From Carboxylicivirga linearis (lineage in GTDB: Bacteria > Bacteroidota > Bacteroidia > Bacteroidales > Marinilabiliaceae): a stretch of DNA of 64,000 bases. Positions within the stretch are counted from its first letter, which is position 1; every line of letters starts with the position of its first letter. Location: positions 1 to 64,000 of the forward strand of contig NZ_JAGUCO010000017.1 in NCBI RefSeq assembly GCF_018271995.1. Direction: 5' to 3'. Made by a program: the position numbers and the translations under genes. Below the pieces are notes generated by a model, which saw only the letters and a list, made by a program, of their open reading frames with translations, ran no database searches and had not been told where the DNA came from. Shown one piece after another: positions 63,180-64,000 of the stretch.

Positions 63180-63187
63180 TACTTTTG
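63180..63187 (+). promoter_or_regulatory. Putative -7 box of tcdA
   Basis: TACTTTTG, 24 bases before the ATG at 63212. A TTG occurs at 63150-63152, but 27 bases away it is too far for a standard -33 box. Confidence 0.4.
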
Positions 63188-63211
63188 CGCCCAAATTTTA
63201 GTATGTAAGGA

Positions 63212-64000
63212 ATGAGCAAAGGTATTTTTCACAGAGCCGAGTTGATACTGGGAACCGATAAGATGCAAAACATTGCATCTAAAAAAGTGATTTTATTTGG
63301 CATTGGAGGTGTTGGCAGTTGGTGTGCCGAAAGTCTTATCCGTACAGGAGTGATGGATTTAACCATTGTTGATAGCGATAGAGTGACAGCCAGTAACATC
63401 AATCGTCAGTTAATGGCAACCTCCAAAACGGTTGGCGAAGTTAAAACCGAAGCACTGAAAAATCGTTTGCTCGACATCAACCCCAATGCTAATATTACTT
63501 CGCTTCAGAAGATATACAGTCGTGAAACATCGCAAGATTTCGACCTAAATAAATACGATGTAATTATTGATGCCATCGATAGCCTGGGCAGTAAGGTTCA
63601 CCTTATCAGGGCGGCCACCGAAACTGATGCTCTTTTTGTTTCATCAATGGGAGCAGCTTTAAAAGTAGATCCTACCCGAGTTCGGGTTGATGAATTTTGG
63701 AAAGTTCAGGGCTGCCCTCTGGCCCGTAAAATCCGCAAACTGGTTCGTAAAGTGGGTAAACCTGGTAAACCATTTATGTGCGTTTACAGCGATGAAGTGA
63801 TGGAAAACATCGTTTTGGATGAACCTACAAACACAGAGCATCAACCCGAAGAAAAAGAAACAACCGGCCCCGGTGATCCTGAACTGGTTAATCATGATTG
63901 GTCCGATAAAAAAGCAGTTATCAACGGATCATTAGCCCATATTACAGCCATCTTTGGTTTTACTTTGGCCGGTTTAATCATTCAGGAACTTACTAAATAA
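63212..64000 (+). CDS. tcdA: tRNA threonylcarbamoyladenosine dehydratase
   Basis: 262 residues, complete; its TAA is the last codon of the window. Converts t6A to the cyclic form at position 37 of ANN-decoding tRNAs. E1-like ThiF fold: VILFGIGGVGSWCAESLIRT (nucleotide-binding), DSDRVTASNINRQLMATSKT, and VIIDAIDSLGSKVHLIRAAT. An internal GC-rich insert (EHQPEEKETTGPGDPE) is a flexible loop. Single gene with its own promoter. Confidence 0.94.
   Translation: MSKGIFHRAELILGTDKMQNIASKKVILFGIGGVGSWCAESLIRTGVMDLTIVDSDRVTASNINRQLMATSKTVGEVKTEALKNRLLDINPNANITSLQKIYSRETSQDFDLNKYDVIIDAIDSLGSKVHLIRAATETDALFVSSMGAALKVDPTRVRVDEFWKVQGCPLARKIRKLVRKVGKPGKPFMCVYSDEVMENIVLDEPTNTEHQPEEKETTGPGDPELVNHDWSDKKAVINGSLAHITAIFGFTLAGLIIQELTK

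Overview
The window looks like a chromosome segment of a marine or sediment Bacteroidota, most likely of the Marinilabiliales/Bacteroidales type (inference). The evidence is: AT-rich DNA, '-7' boxes of the TAnnTTTG type, CarboxypepD_reg-like TonB-dependent receptors, secreted glycan enzymes ending in type IX secretion (T9SS) sorting tails, lipoproteins, sulfatases, a DUF6261-like protein and a galactose operon led by a NUDIX-HTH regulator. No rRNA is present; two tRNAs are.

Layout: 1-9 kb has the end of an unknown gene, a large GH78 alpha-L-rhamnosidase, a ProC-like reductase, a lipoprotein S1 sulfatase and a membrane histidine kinase. 9-18 kb has two unknown lipoproteins, a TonB-dependent receptor, a sensor kinase, an LtaS-like membrane phosphotransferase and a lipocalin. 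18-24 kb has an AI-2E-type permease, a quinone oxidoreductase, a voltage-gated cation channel and PEP carboxylase. 24-26 kb is a 1.27-kb repeat-rich gap followed by a DUF6261-like gene with an early in-frame TGA.

26-33.6 kb is the most accessory-looking part. It holds a GC-rich foreign-looking secreted protein gene inserted next to a duplicated sulfatase tail, an intact 797-aa arylsulfatase, a TetR regulator, a Spy-like small protein, a DUF1254/DUF1214 lipoprotein and a second, paralogous TetR regulator. 34-43 kb has a sensorless chemotaxis-type receptor, a DUF418 membrane protein and a compact galactose operon on the minus strand (NUDIX regulator, galT, galK, galM, sugar MFS transporter; gaps 22-27 bp; terminator).

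43.3-49.1 kb is a plus-strand signalling cluster: TonB receptor, a YfiR(DUF4154)-like domain fused to a histidine kinase, a lone receiver and a receiver-kinase hybrid, ending in a terminator. It has no DNA-binding output gene. 49-56 kb holds two T9SS-exported pectin-side enzymes, a GH43 arabinanase-like protein and a 1,536-aa PL11 rhamnogalacturonan lyase-like protein with autotransporter-type beta-strand repeats. Together with the distant GH78 they suggest use of rhamnogalacturonan-I and arabinan. 56.5-64 kb is housekeeping: hflK-hflC, an NhaC-type antiporter, a 21-bp/105-bp tandem repeat, tRNA-Gly and tRNA-Thr, an outer-membrane-like protein, serB and tcdA.

The best candidates for unusual biology are the TonB/YfiR-kinase relay (43.3-49.1 kb), the sulfatase/DUF1254/TetR island with its embedded foreign gene and in-frame sulfatase stub (26-33.6 kb), and the repeat structures at 24-25 kb and 60.4-60.6 kb. 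All family names come from reading motifs by eye; no database search was run.
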